Shown here one piece after another: positions 15,081 to 24,800 of a DNA stretch of 64,000 bases. Each line of letters begins with the position of its first letter. Position 1 is the first letter of the stretch. A program made the position numbers and the translations under genes. The stretch is taken from the NCBI GenBank assembly GCA_963708235.1, contig OY970200.1:992001-1056000 (forward strand), in the 5' to 3' direction. This DNA comes from G963708235 sp963708235 (GTDB lineage: Bacteria > Actinomycetota > Acidimicrobiia > Spongiisociales > UBA5794). The notes under the pieces were generated by a model. It worked only from the letters and a program-made list of their open reading frames with translations, was not told the DNA's origin and did no database searches.

Positions 15081-18000
15081 GGTGCCGGCCTCGACGCCGC
15101 CGACTGGCGGGACTCCGCCACCGCACCGGATGCCGCCGGCTGGTCGGAATCGGTGGCCCGATCGGTCTGAGATTGGGAGTCGGCCTCGGGTGGGGAGTCG
15201 GGCTGCTCGGCGAGATGGCGGCGGAACTCGGCGAAGAACTCGGCGAACTCGGTCGCCACCGGCAGGGTCCCCGATGATGCGGCCGCATCCGTCAGCATCA
15301 TCGACAGGTTGTGGCGCACCGCCCGGTACGAGAACTCCCGGAGATAGAGGCGGCGACCCGCCTCGACCATCGCATCGGTTGACACCCGGTCGGCGGACAA
15401 CTCGTCGAGTGTGGTCCGGAGGGCGTCGATGTCGCCGAACGGCACCAACCGCAGATATCCCTGGCGTCCCAGATCCCCCAGATCGCCGATGTCGTTGGCG
15501 ATCACGGGAACCTTCATGGCCAGGGCATCGGTCAGCTTGAAGGGCATCTGGTAGCGGCTGGCAGCGACATCGGGGTTGAGCCACAGCACCACCGCATCGG
15601 CGGCCAGATTGATCGCCGCCATCTCGTTGCGATCGACCGGGTCGATGATCCGGACCCGGTCACCGGAACCGGACTCGAGGGCGGACTGGTCGGGGGTGCC
15701 GCGTGATCCGACGACAAGGAGGCGGTACGGCGAGTCGGCGGGTTCCAACAGCTCGGCGAGTTCGAACACCCCCTTGTGGCGACGGACCATCCCCCCGAAC
15801 AGCAGCACACGCTCATCCGGGGTGAACCCGAGGCGTTGCCGGATCTCCTCACGGTCGAAGTTCGCCGGGTCGTAGTGACGGTCGTCCTTGGGGTTGCGGA
15901 CGAAGTAGGCCCCGCCACCGAAATGGGCGTCGAGGACGTGGTTGTGGGTCACCCGGAGCGGGATCTCGGCGGCCAGTCCTTCCATGATCGAGGTCCACAG
16001 CGCCCCGTACGGGTTGAGCAGTTCGGGGTCGCTGGGATCGACGTCGGCCAGACGGATGGCGCGCGCCTCCTGGCCGGTGCGGGGGTTGGTCACCACCGAT
16101 TCGAGATCGTTGCTCTCGAGGAGGATCGGCGTGCCGAAGTGGTAGTTGTGGAGGAGGGCCACGCCGAGGCTGGGAAGTCGGGGCTTGACGGTGTAGAGCA
16201 CCTCGCCGGTCACGGCGGAGACCGCCTTCGCCAGGCTGGCGGCCCACTCGGGGAAGGCGCCACCCGGGAGGTATGAGGTGGCGAACGACGGATCGGCGTC
16301 GGCGTACGGCGGGAAGATAGGTTCGTCGAAGAACCGGAAGCCGAGCAGCTGGACCTCGGTGCGGTCGGCCATCGCTTCGGCGACGTTGTACGCCTTGGAG
16401 AAATGGTTGCGGCAGATGTCCCAGCTCAGCACCGTCATCGACGGGAGATCCTCGTCGGCAGCCGGTAGACCGCTGAGGTAGTACTCGGAGACCGATGACC
16501 GGGTGATCGCCGGGGCGGTCTGGTCGTCCTTGTTCACCTGGGTGATCTGGCCCCACGCCTCGTTCCGTCGGTACAGCATCAGGTAGCGGTCGATGTAGAT
16601 CGGATCGCGCAGAAAGGAGTACTTGAGGATCAGGTGCCAGTCCTGCTGGCGGAGGAGCCGGGAATCGAACCCGCCGAGATGCTCATAGATACGGCGGCGG
16701 TGGACGATGCTGTTGAGGTCGATGTAGTTCCGTTCGACCAGGCGGTCGTAGTCGAACCATCGAGGATCGAACCGGGTCAACCGCACCCCGTCGCCGGAGA
16801 TGGTGATGTCGACGTACTTGCTGTAGGCGAGGTAGCGGCCGGGGTTGGCTGCCAGGGTGGACGTCATGGTCTCGAGGAACCGGGGGTGCCACAGGTTGTC
16901 CGAGTCGAGATAGGCGATGAGCGTTCCGGCGGCCTCGGCGAGCCCGGCATTGCGGGCGGCGGCCGCTCCGCCCTTGGGGAGCCGCCGGTAGGAGATGCGG
17001 GGATCGTCGAAGCCCAGGATCACACCCTCGGTGTGATCGGTGCTCTCGTCGTCGCAGACCACCAACTCCCAGTTCCGGTAGGTCTGTTCGAGGACGCTGG
17101 TGACGGCGTCGCCGATCAGGTCGGCCCGGTTGTAGGTCGGCATGATGATCGACACCAGCGGTTCCTCGGCGAGGGCTACGGCAGGTGTCTCCGCCACCGC
17201 GGTCTGGCTGGCACGCCACGCATCAGCGAATGCGACCGGGACACCGGCATCTCCGAGCTGGCGGATCAGAGTGAAGAACCTACCGCCGTCGGCGGCAGCG
17301 TCAAGCTCAGTGGTGGTGCGTCTCGGGGCTACCAGGGTCGACGGCGGGGCCCCCTCCTTGGACGAGGTCGACTGCCTGCCGGTCTGTTCGTGGCGCTTGG
17401 GGCGTCCCCCGAACTGGCCGCGGCGCAACCTGAACAGTGGTCGGGTCCAGGCGGCCATCCGCAGCACGAAGCGAACCGAGCGGCGGTTACGGAGTCGGTT
17501 GAGGTCGTTGCGGAGTGTGCCCACCTCGGTGCGGAGCGCCGCATGCTCGGTGCGGAGCCGGGAGATCTCCTCGTTGCGCTGCTTGAGCGAGGTGCGGCTC
17601 TGTTCGGCGTGCAGTTCGGCTTTGCGGGCACGCTCGGCGAGCGTGTTCTGACGGGCCTCGAGCATGCTCTGGTTGGCCTGCAGGCTGCGTACCTGCTCGA
17701 TGGCCGCCTTCTCCTTCTCGGCATAGCGGAGCTGTTGGTCGAGATGCTTGGCCGCCTCGGTGCGGGCGCGGTCGGTGCGCGCCCGCTCCCGCTCGAGAAC
17801 CCGCTGGGTCTTCCCAACTGCTTCGAGGCGGGTGATGCGGTCGGCCTCCACGGCATCGAGCACCCGCAGCAGCCCGGTGCGGTCCAGCACCTCGGTGACG
17901 GCGTCCTTCACCGATCCCTCGGCGGCGTTGTCGACGATGATGCCGAGACCGTGGAGCCCCGGCACCACATGGAAGGTCAGCTCGCCGTCGTACTGGTCGA

Positions 18001-18571
18001 CGAAGTCCTCGGCGGCGGTACGGACCCCGTTGCGGGGGGTTCCCTCGTGGAGCGCATTGTCGAGGTGGTCGTTGAAGCCGCGTTCGGACAGTGCCCGGAC
18101 CCCGGGGACGATCCCTCCCTTGCGATACGGCTGCCGGGTGCCCTCGGGAATGGTGTCGGGGTCGTAGTAGAGATCCCGGCGACCGTACGGCCAGCCGACA
18201 TCGTGGAGCAGGGTGAGCGGGAAAGGCTGACCGGCGGCGGTGGCCGATCTGCCGAGGAGTTCCAACTCGTGGAACACGGTGTACCAGTTGTGATCACCGT
18301 CGATACAGACCACATCGGCCGCTCCGATGTCGACCAGGGCGTTGAGCGAGAGGTCGAGGTGGAACTTGATGACCCCCGGCCACCGCTCGGCCCACTCCTC
18401 GACGTCGTACTTCGGCAGCGGGTCGACACAATGGAGTACGGCGCCGTTCTCCTGACACCACGGGGCCAGCAGTTCCGTGCCGGGTCCCCGGTCGCTCCCG
18501 ATCTCGACGACGACCGACGGTTTGGCGGCGTCGAGCAGGGGGCGGATGACTGGCTCGAAGAATCGATACAT
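15077..18571 (-). CDS. Giant three-domain enzyme: methyltransferase, coiled coil, GT2 and GT4 glycosyltransferases
   Basis: 1164 residues. Residues 1-240 form a SAM methyltransferase of the Methyltransf_24/cephalosporin-hydroxylase kind (VVVEIGSDRGPGTE, then VVCIDGDHNWY at 87-97). Residues 240-370 are a long charged coiled coil. Residues 471-700 are a GT2 domain (VSIIMPTYNRADLI, DDESTDH, AYLDSDNLW). Residues 710-1110 are a GT4 domain with LLFGGMVRRHKGVFEL near 922 and FKLTDALAMKVPVIAND. The tail is serine- and glutamine-rich and disordered. Such fusions act on growing surface polysaccharides and put two sugar additions and a methylation on one scaffold. It is first in its operon, with TAGAGT at 18629-18634 and AGGAAC before the ATG. 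Confidence 0.85.
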   Translation of the reverse strand: MYRFFEPVIRPLLDAAKPSVVVEIGSDRGPGTELLAPWCQENGAVLHCVDPLPKYDVEEWAERWPGVIKFHLDLSLNALVDIGAADVVCIDGDHNWYTVFHELELLGRSATAAGQPFPLTLLHDVGWPYGRRDLYYDPDTIPEGTRQPYRKGGIVPGVRALSERGFNDHLDNALHEGTPRNGVRTAAEDFVDQYDGELTFHVVPGLHGLGIIVDNAAEGSVKDAVTEVLDRTGLLRVLDAVEADRITRLEAVGKTQRVLERERARTDRARTEAAKHLDQQLRYAEKEKAAIEQVRSLQANQSMLEARQNTLAERARKAELHAEQSRTSLKQRNEEISRLRTEHAALRTEVGTLRNDLNRLRNRRSVRFVLRMAAWTRPLFRLRRGQFGGRPKRHEQTGRQSTSSKEGAPPSTLVAPRRTTTELDAAADGGRFFTLIRQLGDAGVPVAFADAWRASQTAVAETPAVALAEEPLVSIIMPTYNRADLIGDAVTSVLEQTYRNWELVVCDDESTDHTEGVILGFDDPRISYRRLPKGGAAAARNAGLAEAAGTLIAYLDSDNLWHPRFLETMTSTLAANPGRYLAYSKYVDITISGDGVRLTRFDPRWFDYDRLVERNYIDLNSIVHRRRIYEHLGGFDSRLLRQQDWHLILKYSFLRDPIYIDRYLMLYRRNEAWGQITQVNKDDQTAPAITRSSVSEYYLSGLPAADEDLPSMTVLSWDICRNHFSKAYNVAEAMADRTEVQLLGFRFFDEPIFPPYADADPSFATSYLPGGAFPEWAASLAKAVSAVTGEVLYTVKPRLPSLGVALLHNYHFGTPILLESNDLESVVTNPRTGQEARAIRLADVDPSDPELLNPYGALWTSIMEGLAAEIPLRVTHNHVLDAHFGGGAYFVRNPKDDRHYDPANFDREEIRQRLGFTPDERVLLFGGMVRRHKGVFELAELLEPADSPYRLLVVGSRGTPDQSALESGSGDRVRIIDPVDRNEMAAINLAADAVVLWLNPDVAASRYQMPFKLTDALAMKVPVIANDIGDLGDLGRQGYLRLVPFGDIDALRTTLDELSADRVSTDAMVEAGRRLYLREFSYRAVRHNLSMMLTDAAASSGTLPVATEFAEFFAEFRRHLAEQPDSPPEADSQSQTDRATDSDQPAASGAVAESRQSAASRPAP

Positions 18572-18831
18572 ATCGTTCCTGGGGTGCGGGGGTGGGATGC
18601 GGGCGAGCTGAACAATCGGCGCCGACCAACTCTAGTGGTGCCCCGCCGACATATCAGGACGCAGAGGCCCCCACCTCAGCGCCGCTCGCCCGCCCGCCCA
18701 CACACCCGGGGCGCCGACCGTACTCCGCCGGCATCCTCGGGTGACCATCCACCCCGGGACTACGCTGCCGCTGGTGCTACGGCGTTGGCTACCGACGCCG
18801 TGATCTCGGTGGCAGGGAGGAACCGGACGAG
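18572..18831. other. Divergent intergenic region between the two giant glycosyltransferases
   Basis: 260 bases with no gene found. It holds a minus-strand TAGAGT (18629-18634) for the gene at 18571 and a plus-strand TACGCT (18761-18766) for the gene at 18832, whose ATG is preceded by AGGGAGGA. No repeats or terminators are seen. Confidence 0.4.
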
Positions 18832-21429
18832 ATGACCACGGGCAATCCAGCCGGCCCTCCGGGCGTTGGCGGTCCTGAGCGGGTTGCCAACCCGGTCCCG
18901 GGCGGGGCGCCAGGGCACGTTACGTCCGATCCGGCGGAGATCGCCGCCAGAGTCGTCAGCCTCGAGGGTGCCCGCGCCCGCTCCGAGTTCGCCCTCGAAC
19001 GGGCCACGTCCGAGCTCGCCAGGAGTCGGGACGAGCGCAACCGGCTGGCCGCCAACCTACGTGAACAGCGGGCGCGTTACGACCGCCTCGCCGGTCGCCG
19101 GGTGGTCAAGCTGGCGGTCCGGATCGCCGACCGGGCAAGATCGCTGCCCGGCGGTCGTCGCAGGAATGATCCACCGGGGCCCGTCGATACGCCTCCGGCC
19201 GCCACGACGGGCCTCACCGCACCGCCTCCTGTGGAGAGGGGCGGATCGGGGGCGGACGGGTCCACGGCCACTCTGACCCCACCGAGGCTGCTGGCCGACC
19301 CGGAGGTGACCGGTCCCGGGGAGGAGGCTGGCCGGAGTGGTCGGGCGGCGACAACCGACGTCCCGCTGCCCACCGTTCTCATCCCGGTCTACAACGCCGC
19401 CGATGAACTCCGGGCGGCGATCGACAGTATCTTCCGTAACACCCCGGCCGCGGTGCCCATCCTCATCATCGACGATGCCAGTCCCGATCCGGCGATCGGC
19501 ACCTACCTCGCCGAGATCGCCGCATCGGACAATGTCACCGTGCTCCGCAATGAGAGGAACCTCGGATTCTCCGGCACGGTGAACCGGGGGTTCGCCGTCG
19601 CCGAGGGCGATGTGGTCCTGCTCAACAGCGACGTCGAGGTCACACCACGCTGGCTGGACAACCTCACCTTTGCCGCCCACCGATCGCCCGAGATCGCCAC
19701 CGCCAGCCCGCTCTCGGACAACGCCGGCGCCTTCGCCGTCCCGGAGGTCGGGAGGGCCAACCCCGTCCCCGGTCACCTCGATCGGGATCAGGTCGGGAGA
19801 CTGTTCTCCCAGCGCAGCCTCCGCCTGTATCCCGATACCCCGACCACGCACGGGTTCTGTATGTATGTGAAGCGGGCGGCCCTCGACGACATCGGCGTGT
19901 TCGACGCCGAGGCGTTCCCCCGCGGTTACGGCGAGGAGAACGACTTCTGTATGCGGGCGATGGCGGAGGGTTGGCGCCACGTCGTCGACGATGCCACGCT
20001 GGTGTTCCATGCCAGGGGCGCCAGCTTCGGTGAGGACCGCACCGCACTGATGGAGTCGGCCCGGCAGGTCCTCGAGACCAGGCACCCCACCTTCGCCTCC
20101 CTGGCCCGCGACTTCGTCCACGGACCCGAGATGAGCCGGATTCGGGCGCATGTGGCCGATGTGTTCGCCACCGCAACCGGCCGGGGTGTGGTTCCGAGAC
20201 GCCGGGTGCTCTATCTCGTCCACGAGGGCACGGGTGGCACACCCGCCTCCACCTTCGAGTTGATGGCGGCGGTCGACACCGATATCGAACCGATGCTGCT
20301 GGTGTCGGATCGGCGAGCCCTGTGTCTGTATCGCATCGACGGGTCACACACCGAACTGGTAGAGGCCTTCGATGTCGAAGAGACCCTATGGGCGTCGCAG
20401 GCCGCCAATCAGCGGTACCGGGACTTTCTCACCAGGGTGATGATGGAGCACACCATCGAGCTGGTCCACATCCGGCACCTGCTCAAACACACCCTGGATG
20501 CACCGGCGGTGGCGCACACCCTCGGGATCCCGGTGGTGTTGTCGTTCCATGACTTCTACTACATCTGTCCCACCGTCCATCTGATCGACAACAACGGGAA
20601 GTGGTGCCGCGGAGTGTGCACGCCCGGCGACGGAGTGTGTGTGCCGGCGGACGGGGTGCGCAACCTTCCCCACCTCAAACACCAGTGGGTGTACGAGTGG
20701 CGTGAGCTGGTGCGACCGATGTTCGACCACGTCGATTGTTTCGTCACCGCCACTACATCGGTCCGGCAGGTCTACCTCGAGATGTTCCCCGCGCTGGCCG
20801 ACCGGGACTTCGAGGTGATCGAGCACGGGCGCGACCTCGCCCAGCACTCCGATGTCGCCGAGGAACCCGAACCCGGCGGACCGATCCGCATCGTGCTGCT
20901 CGGCAATCTGAGCGTCCAGAAGGGTGGAGAGCTGGCCGAGGCTATTGCGGCGGCAGACGTCACCGGTCGGATCGAGTTCCACATTCTGGGTAGCAGCCGG
21001 CCACGGTTCCAGAACCTCGGGGTGTTCCACGGACCGTACCGGCGCAACGAACTGGCGGAACGGCTGGCGGCGATCCGTCCCCACTTCGTGGGGTTGCTCT
21101 CGGTGACCGCCGAGACCTACAGCCACACGCTGTCGGAGGCGTGGGCATGCGGGGTGCCCGTGATCGCCACCGACCTCGGTGCGCTCGGAGAACGGGTGCG
21201 GGCGCACGGGGGCGGATGGCTGATCGATCCTGGAGATCCGCCGGCGGCGCTGGCGACCATCCTTGCCGCCGCCGACGACATCGAGAGCTACCGGATGCGA
21301 CGGGCAGAGGCGACCATCGAGGCGCTCTCCAGCACCGCCGAGATGGCGTCCGGCTATCTCGACCTGTACGACCGCATCCTCCGGCGGCGGTCGGAGCGGG
21401 CACCCACCGGGCCTGCCCTGTCTTCCTGA
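18832..21429 (+). CDS. Two-domain glycosyltransferase (GT2-GT4) with N-terminal coiled coil
   Basis: 865 residues. A proline-rich start is followed by a short coiled coil (about 37-90) that ends in basic RRVVKLAVRIADRARSL. The GT2 domain begins at about 181 (VLIPVYNAADEL), with LLNSDVEVTPRWLDN near 262 and the late acidic motif YGEENDFCMRA. The GT4 domain begins at about 460 (YLVHEGTGGTP), with RIVLLGNLSVQKGGELA and HTLSEAWACGVPVIATDLGA near 770. It is divergent from the giant enzyme at 15077 and shares its coiled-coil and basic-patch design. It probably adds two successive sugars. The ATG has a good AGGGAGGA site. Confidence 0.87.
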   Translation: MTTGNPAGPPGVGGPERVANPVPGGAPGHVTSDPAEIAARVVSLEGARARSEFALERATSELARSRDERNRLAANLREQRARYDRLAGRRVVKLAVRIADRARSLPGGRRRNDPPGPVDTPPAATTGLTAPPPVERGGSGADGSTATLTPPRLLADPEVTGPGEEAGRSGRAATTDVPLPTVLIPVYNAADELRAAIDSIFRNTPAAVPILIIDDASPDPAIGTYLAEIAASDNVTVLRNERNLGFSGTVNRGFAVAEGDVVLLNSDVEVTPRWLDNLTFAAHRSPEIATASPLSDNAGAFAVPEVGRANPVPGHLDRDQVGRLFSQRSLRLYPDTPTTHGFCMYVKRAALDDIGVFDAEAFPRGYGEENDFCMRAMAEGWRHVVDDATLVFHARGASFGEDRTALMESARQVLETRHPTFASLARDFVHGPEMSRIRAHVADVFATATGRGVVPRRRVLYLVHEGTGGTPASTFELMAAVDTDIEPMLLVSDRRALCLYRIDGSHTELVEAFDVEETLWASQAANQRYRDFLTRVMMEHTIELVHIRHLLKHTLDAPAVAHTLGIPVVLSFHDFYYICPTVHLIDNNGKWCRGVCTPGDGVCVPADGVRNLPHLKHQWVYEWRELVRPMFDHVDCFVTATTSVRQVYLEMFPALADRDFEVIEHGRDLAQHSDVAEEPEPGGPIRIVLLGNLSVQKGGELAEAIAAADVTGRIEFHILGSSRPRFQNLGVFHGPYRRNELAERLAAIRPHFVGLLSVTAETYSHTLSEAWACGVPVIATDLGALGERVRAHGGGWLIDPGDPPAALATILAAADDIESYRMRRAEATIEALSSTAEMASGYLDLYDRILRRRSERAPTGPALSS

Positions 21430-21484
21430 TGTGCGCCGTCACTCCGGTGAACGGGCCGGTCGCCACCGTCGCCTCCGGCGTCGC

Positions 21485-22816
21485 TCATTCCCCCGGGGTG
21501 GCCGGCGTCAGACTGATCGGGCGACCCACCGAGTGGTACTCCAACCCGGCGGCGGTGACCTCGGTCGGGTCGTAGAGGTTGCGGGTGTCGACGATGACCG
21601 GACGCTGGAGCAGGCTGCGCACCCGGTCGAGGTCCAACGATGCGAACTCCGGCCATTCGGTGAGGATGACCACGATGTCGGCGCCCTCCATGGCGGCGTA
21701 CGCACCCTCGGCGTATTCGATCCCGTAGAGCTGGCGGCGGGCGTTGTCCATCGCCTCCGGGTCGTAGGCGCGGACCACCGCTCCCAGTCCCACCATCGAG
21801 CGGATGATCTCCACTGCCGGGCTCTCCCGCAGATCGTCGGTGTTCGCCTTGAACGCAAGACCCAGAGTGGCGACGGTGACCCCGGCGAGCGAACCTCCGG
21901 CGGCGGTGGCGATCTTGTCGGCCATGCGCCGCCGGCGGGTGGTGTTCACATCGACGGCGGCGGCGACGATGCGCGACGGTGCACCGTACATCTGAGACGT
22001 GTGTAGCAGCGCCTGGGTGTCCTTGGGGAAGCACGAACCCCCGTACCCGGGTCCGGCCTGGAGGAACCGCGGGCCGATCCGGGTGTCGAGACCCATCCCC
22101 TCGGCGACGTCCTCGACCTTGGCGCCGGCCAGCTCGCAGAGATCGGCGATCTCGTTGATGAACGAGAGCTTGGTGGCGAGGAAGGCATTGGACGAATACT
22201 TGATCAGCTCTGCGGTCTCGAGGTTGGTGAACAGACCTGGCACCCCGGTATCGAGCAGCGGCGCATAGATGGCGCGCATCACCTCGGCGCCGGCGGGGCT
22301 CTCGGAACCGATCACGATACGGTCCGGGTTGAGGAAGTCGGCGACCGCCGAACCCTGCCGCAGGAACTCGGGGTTCGAGGTGACCTCGACGGCGAGGTCA
22401 GGTCGTGCCTCCCTGATCCGACTGGCCACCTCTGCCGTGGTACCCACGGGAACCGTCGACTTGACCACCAACGTGGTGCCCTGGCCGAGCAGCTTCGCCA
22501 CGTCGTCGCTGGCCTCCATCACCTGGGACAGGTCGGCTTTCCCGGTCGGAGAAGACGGGGTCCCCACCGCAAGGAACACCGCATCCGCCTCGGGGATGAC
22601 GTCGCCGAACTCCGTGGTGAAGGTGAGTCGTCCCGCCGCCACGTTGGCGGCGACCAAATCGTCGAGTCCCGCTTCGAAGATGGGGATCTCCCCGGCCTCG
22701 AGGGAGGCCACCTTGGCGGCATCGCGGTCGATGCAGGTGACGTCGTGACCGAGTTCGGCCAGGCAGGCTCCTGTGGTGAGACCGACGTAGCCGGTCCCGA
22801 TCATCACGATCTTCAT
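21485..22816 (-). CDS. ugd: UDP-glucose 6-dehydrogenase
   Basis: 443 residues. It oxidises UDP-glucose to UDP-glucuronate with two NAD. The N-terminal NAD motif is MIGTGYVGLTTGACLAELGH, the central domain has TSNPEFLRQGSA, and the catalytic cysteine is C262 in YGGSCFPKDT. The product supplies uronic acid for the polysaccharide or precursors for other acidic sugars. It is transcribed from TAGACT at 22871-22876, with a leader of about 50 bases. Confidence 0.93.
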   Translation of the reverse strand: MKIVMIGTGYVGLTTGACLAELGHDVTCIDRDAAKVASLEAGEIPIFEAGLDDLVAANVAAGRLTFTTEFGDVIPEADAVFLAVGTPSSPTGKADLSQVMEASDDVAKLLGQGTTLVVKSTVPVGTTAEVASRIREARPDLAVEVTSNPEFLRQGSAVADFLNPDRIVIGSESPAGAEVMRAIYAPLLDTGVPGLFTNLETAELIKYSSNAFLATKLSFINEIADLCELAGAKVEDVAEGMGLDTRIGPRFLQAGPGYGGSCFPKDTQALLHTSQMYGAPSRIVAAAVDVNTTRRRRMADKIATAAGGSLAGVTVATLGLAFKANTDDLRESPAVEIIRSMVGLGAVVRAYDPEAMDNARRQLYGIEYAEGAYAAMEGADIVVILTEWPEFASLDLDRVRSLLQRPVIVDTRNLYDPTEVTAAGLEYHSVGRPISLTPATPGE

Positions 22817-22992
22817 ATGCGGTGCTTCATGTGTGAGGTGCTCCCAGGCAAGCGATCGGCGTCCGGTGAGAGTCTAGGTCCGGGAGGGGTATCACGATCA
22901 GGCGGGCAGGCCGGTGGGTACGGGCCGGGCGGGAAGCCCGGACGTGGCCGGTGAGGTTCGCTCCAGGACGGGATTGGCGTAGAATCGATCAG
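22817..22992. other. Divergent intergenic region between ugd and wzm
   Basis: About 176 bases with no gene found. It contains the minus-strand -10 TAGACT (22871-22876) for ugd, a CCGGGC-GGGAA-GCCCGG hairpin sequence (22925-22941) without a T-run, and the plus-strand TAGAAT at 22980-22985. Confidence 0.4.
22980..22985 (+). promoter_or_regulatory. -10 box of leaderless promoter for the wzm-wzt exporter
   Basis: TAGAAT, seven bases before the ATG at 22993. An in-frame start at 22951 is disfavoured because it lies upstream of this box. Confidence 0.55.
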
Positions 22993-23820
22993 ATGCCCCG
23001 AGTCCCTCCGGCCTACATCCGCGACGTCAAGCAGTCCTACATGCAGCGTCTGTGGGAGCGCCGAGATTTTGCCCGGTATCTTGCGTGGGGCAACATCCGT
23101 TCCGCCAACTCGAACACCGCCCTCGGGTTGGTGTGGCTGGTCCTCAACCCGTTGCTGCTGGCGATGGTCTACCTGGTCATCTTCGGGGTCGTGCTGCGGG
23201 CGAGTCGGGGAGAGCCGGACTATATGGCGTATCTCCTGGTGGGGATGTTCGGCTACTACTACACCCGCCAGTCGGTGAGCGCCGGATCCACCAGCATCAC
23301 CCGCAACGTCCGGCTGCTGTCCAATCTCAACATCCCCAAGCTGGTGATGCCGATCTCGGCCGTGATCCAGGCGATCGTGGGATTCGTGTTGTCCATCGTC
23401 GTGGTCGTGGTCATCAATGCGCTGTACTCGGACATCTACCTGACGTGGCAGGCGCTGTACCTGATCCCGGCGTTTCTGATCCACACCGTGTTCAATCTGG
23501 GGATGGCGACGCTGTTCGCCCGGTGGGCGGTCTCGATCGCCGATCTCACCAACATCTTGCCCTACATGCTGCGGATCTGGCTGTACTTCTCACCGATCAT
23601 CTGGCCGATGAGCTTTTTCGACGAAGCCCCCCACAAGCTCCAACTCGTCCTCCAGGCGAACCCGATGTTCGCCTTCATCGGAATGTACCGCTCGGCGTTG
23701 CTCGACTACCCGATCGAGACCTTCCATGTGGTCTCGGCTTCGATCTGGGCGGTGGCGGCGGTGTCGGTCGGGTTGGTCGTGTTCATCCGGTCGGAGACCA
23801 CCATGCTGAGGGGACTATGA
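22993..23820 (+). CDS. wzm: Polysaccharide ABC exporter, permease (Wzm-like)
   Basis: 275 residues with six predicted membrane helices and the ABC-2 layout of O-antigen/teichoic acid exporters: a cytoplasmic N-terminus with an amphipathic segment (RDFARYLAWGNIRSANSNTA), then helices from about 45 on, ending PMFAFIGMYRSALLDYP and a last helix. It forms the channel that moves lipid-linked polysaccharide across the membrane. Its TGA overlaps the ATG of the ATPase gene (23817-23820), so the pair is coupled. Confidence 0.87.
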   Translation: MPRVPPAYIRDVKQSYMQRLWERRDFARYLAWGNIRSANSNTALGLVWLVLNPLLLAMVYLVIFGVVLRASRGEPDYMAYLLVGMFGYYYTRQSVSAGSTSITRNVRLLSNLNIPKLVMPISAVIQAIVGFVLSIVVVVVINALYSDIYLTWQALYLIPAFLIHTVFNLGMATLFARWAVSIADLTNILPYMLRIWLYFSPIIWPMSFFDEAPHKLQLVLQANPMFAFIGMYRSALLDYPIETFHVVSASIWAVAAVSVGLVVFIRSETTMLRGL

Positions 23821-24800
23821 GTCAGCCGCGCAGCGACTACGCCATCGAGGTCGACGGGCTCGGCGTCGACTACCGGTTCCGCCAGAGCGGGCCACGTCGT
23901 TCCGGGCTGGCCCGGGTGGTTCCACAACGCCGCCGTCACGCCAAGATCGTCGCCCTCGACGATGTGTCCTTCAAGGTCGAGCGTGGGGCGGCGTTGGCGA
24001 TCATCGGGCGCAACGGCGCCGGGAAGAGCACCCTGATGCGGGTTCTCGCCGGCACGCTGCCACCCGACCGTGGCCAGGTGCGCGTCAACGGGCGGATGTC
24101 GACGCTGCTGTCGCTGGGGGTCGGTTTCAACGCCAACCTCCCGGGCAGGGACAACATCTACATCGGCGGTCTTGCGGTGGGGATGCAACGCTCCGAGATC
24201 GATGACCGGTTCGACGACATCGTGGCCTTCAGCGAGTTGGGAAACGCCATCGACCGGCCGGTCAAGACCTACTCGTCGGGGATGTTCGCCCGGCTCGCCT
24301 TCTCGATCTCGATCAATCTAGACCCCGACATCCTGCTGATCGACGAGGCGTTGTCGGTCGGGGATGCCGCCTTCAACCGCAAGAGCCGCCAGGCCATGCA
24401 CGACCTGCTCGACAAGTCCGGGACCCTGGTGTTCGTCTCCCATGCGATGGAGGCGGTCCGCAAGGTCTGCAACGAGGCGATCTGGATCCACGAGGGGAAG
24501 GTCCGCGACACCGGGGAAGTCATGGCCATCGCCAAGCGCTATGAACAGGAATACCGCATCGCCAAAGTCGCCGGCAAGGGGGTCACCCAGACGAAGGCGG
24601 ATGTGGCGAAATGGACCACAAGCGAACGGGTGAAGGTGGTTGTCCAGCTGCTCAAGGGCGCCGATATCGAAGATCTCTCCGTCGAACACGGGGTCACCGC
24701 CGAGGAGATCATGCACTGGCGCAACGTCTTCGTCGACGGTGGACGCAATGCGCTGCGCACCGTCGGTCCGGTACCGGCCGCCGCCTCGACGTCGACGTGA
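23817..24800 (+). CDS. wzt: Polysaccharide ABC exporter, ATPase (Wzt-like) with an unusual HTH-like tail
   Basis: 327 residues. Walker A GRNGAGKST is near 63-71, the signature is TYSSGMFARLAFSISI, Walker B is DILLIDEALSVGD (about 169-181) and the H-loop is FVSHAM. These powers the Wzm channel. Long Wzt proteins end in a beta-sandwich that binds the glycan terminus. Here residues 268-310 instead read like a transposase-type helix-turn-helix (KVVVQLLKGADIEDLSVEHG, then VTAEEIMHWRNVF), followed by an alanine-serine tail. The tail could bind protein, sugar or DNA. The resemblance is by eye only. Confidence 0.87.
   Translation: MSQPRSDYAIEVDGLGVDYRFRQSGPRRSGLARVVPQRRRHAKIVALDDVSFKVERGAALAIIGRNGAGKSTLMRVLAGTLPPDRGQVRVNGRMSTLLSLGVGFNANLPGRDNIYIGGLAVGMQRSEIDDRFDDIVAFSELGNAIDRPVKTYSSGMFARLAFSISINLDPDILLIDEALSVGDAAFNRKSRQAMHDLLDKSGTLVFVSHAMEAVRKVCNEAIWIHEGKVRDTGEVMAIAKRYEQEYRIAKVAGKGVTQTKADVAKWTTSERVKVVVQLLKGADIEDLSVEHGVTAEEIMHWRNVFVDGGRNALRTVGPVPAAASTST

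Noticed and set aside
16634..18835. 733-residue plus-strand open frame
   Set aside because: It is antisense to the well-supported giant glycosyltransferase gene and has low-complexity Gly, Asp and Val composition.
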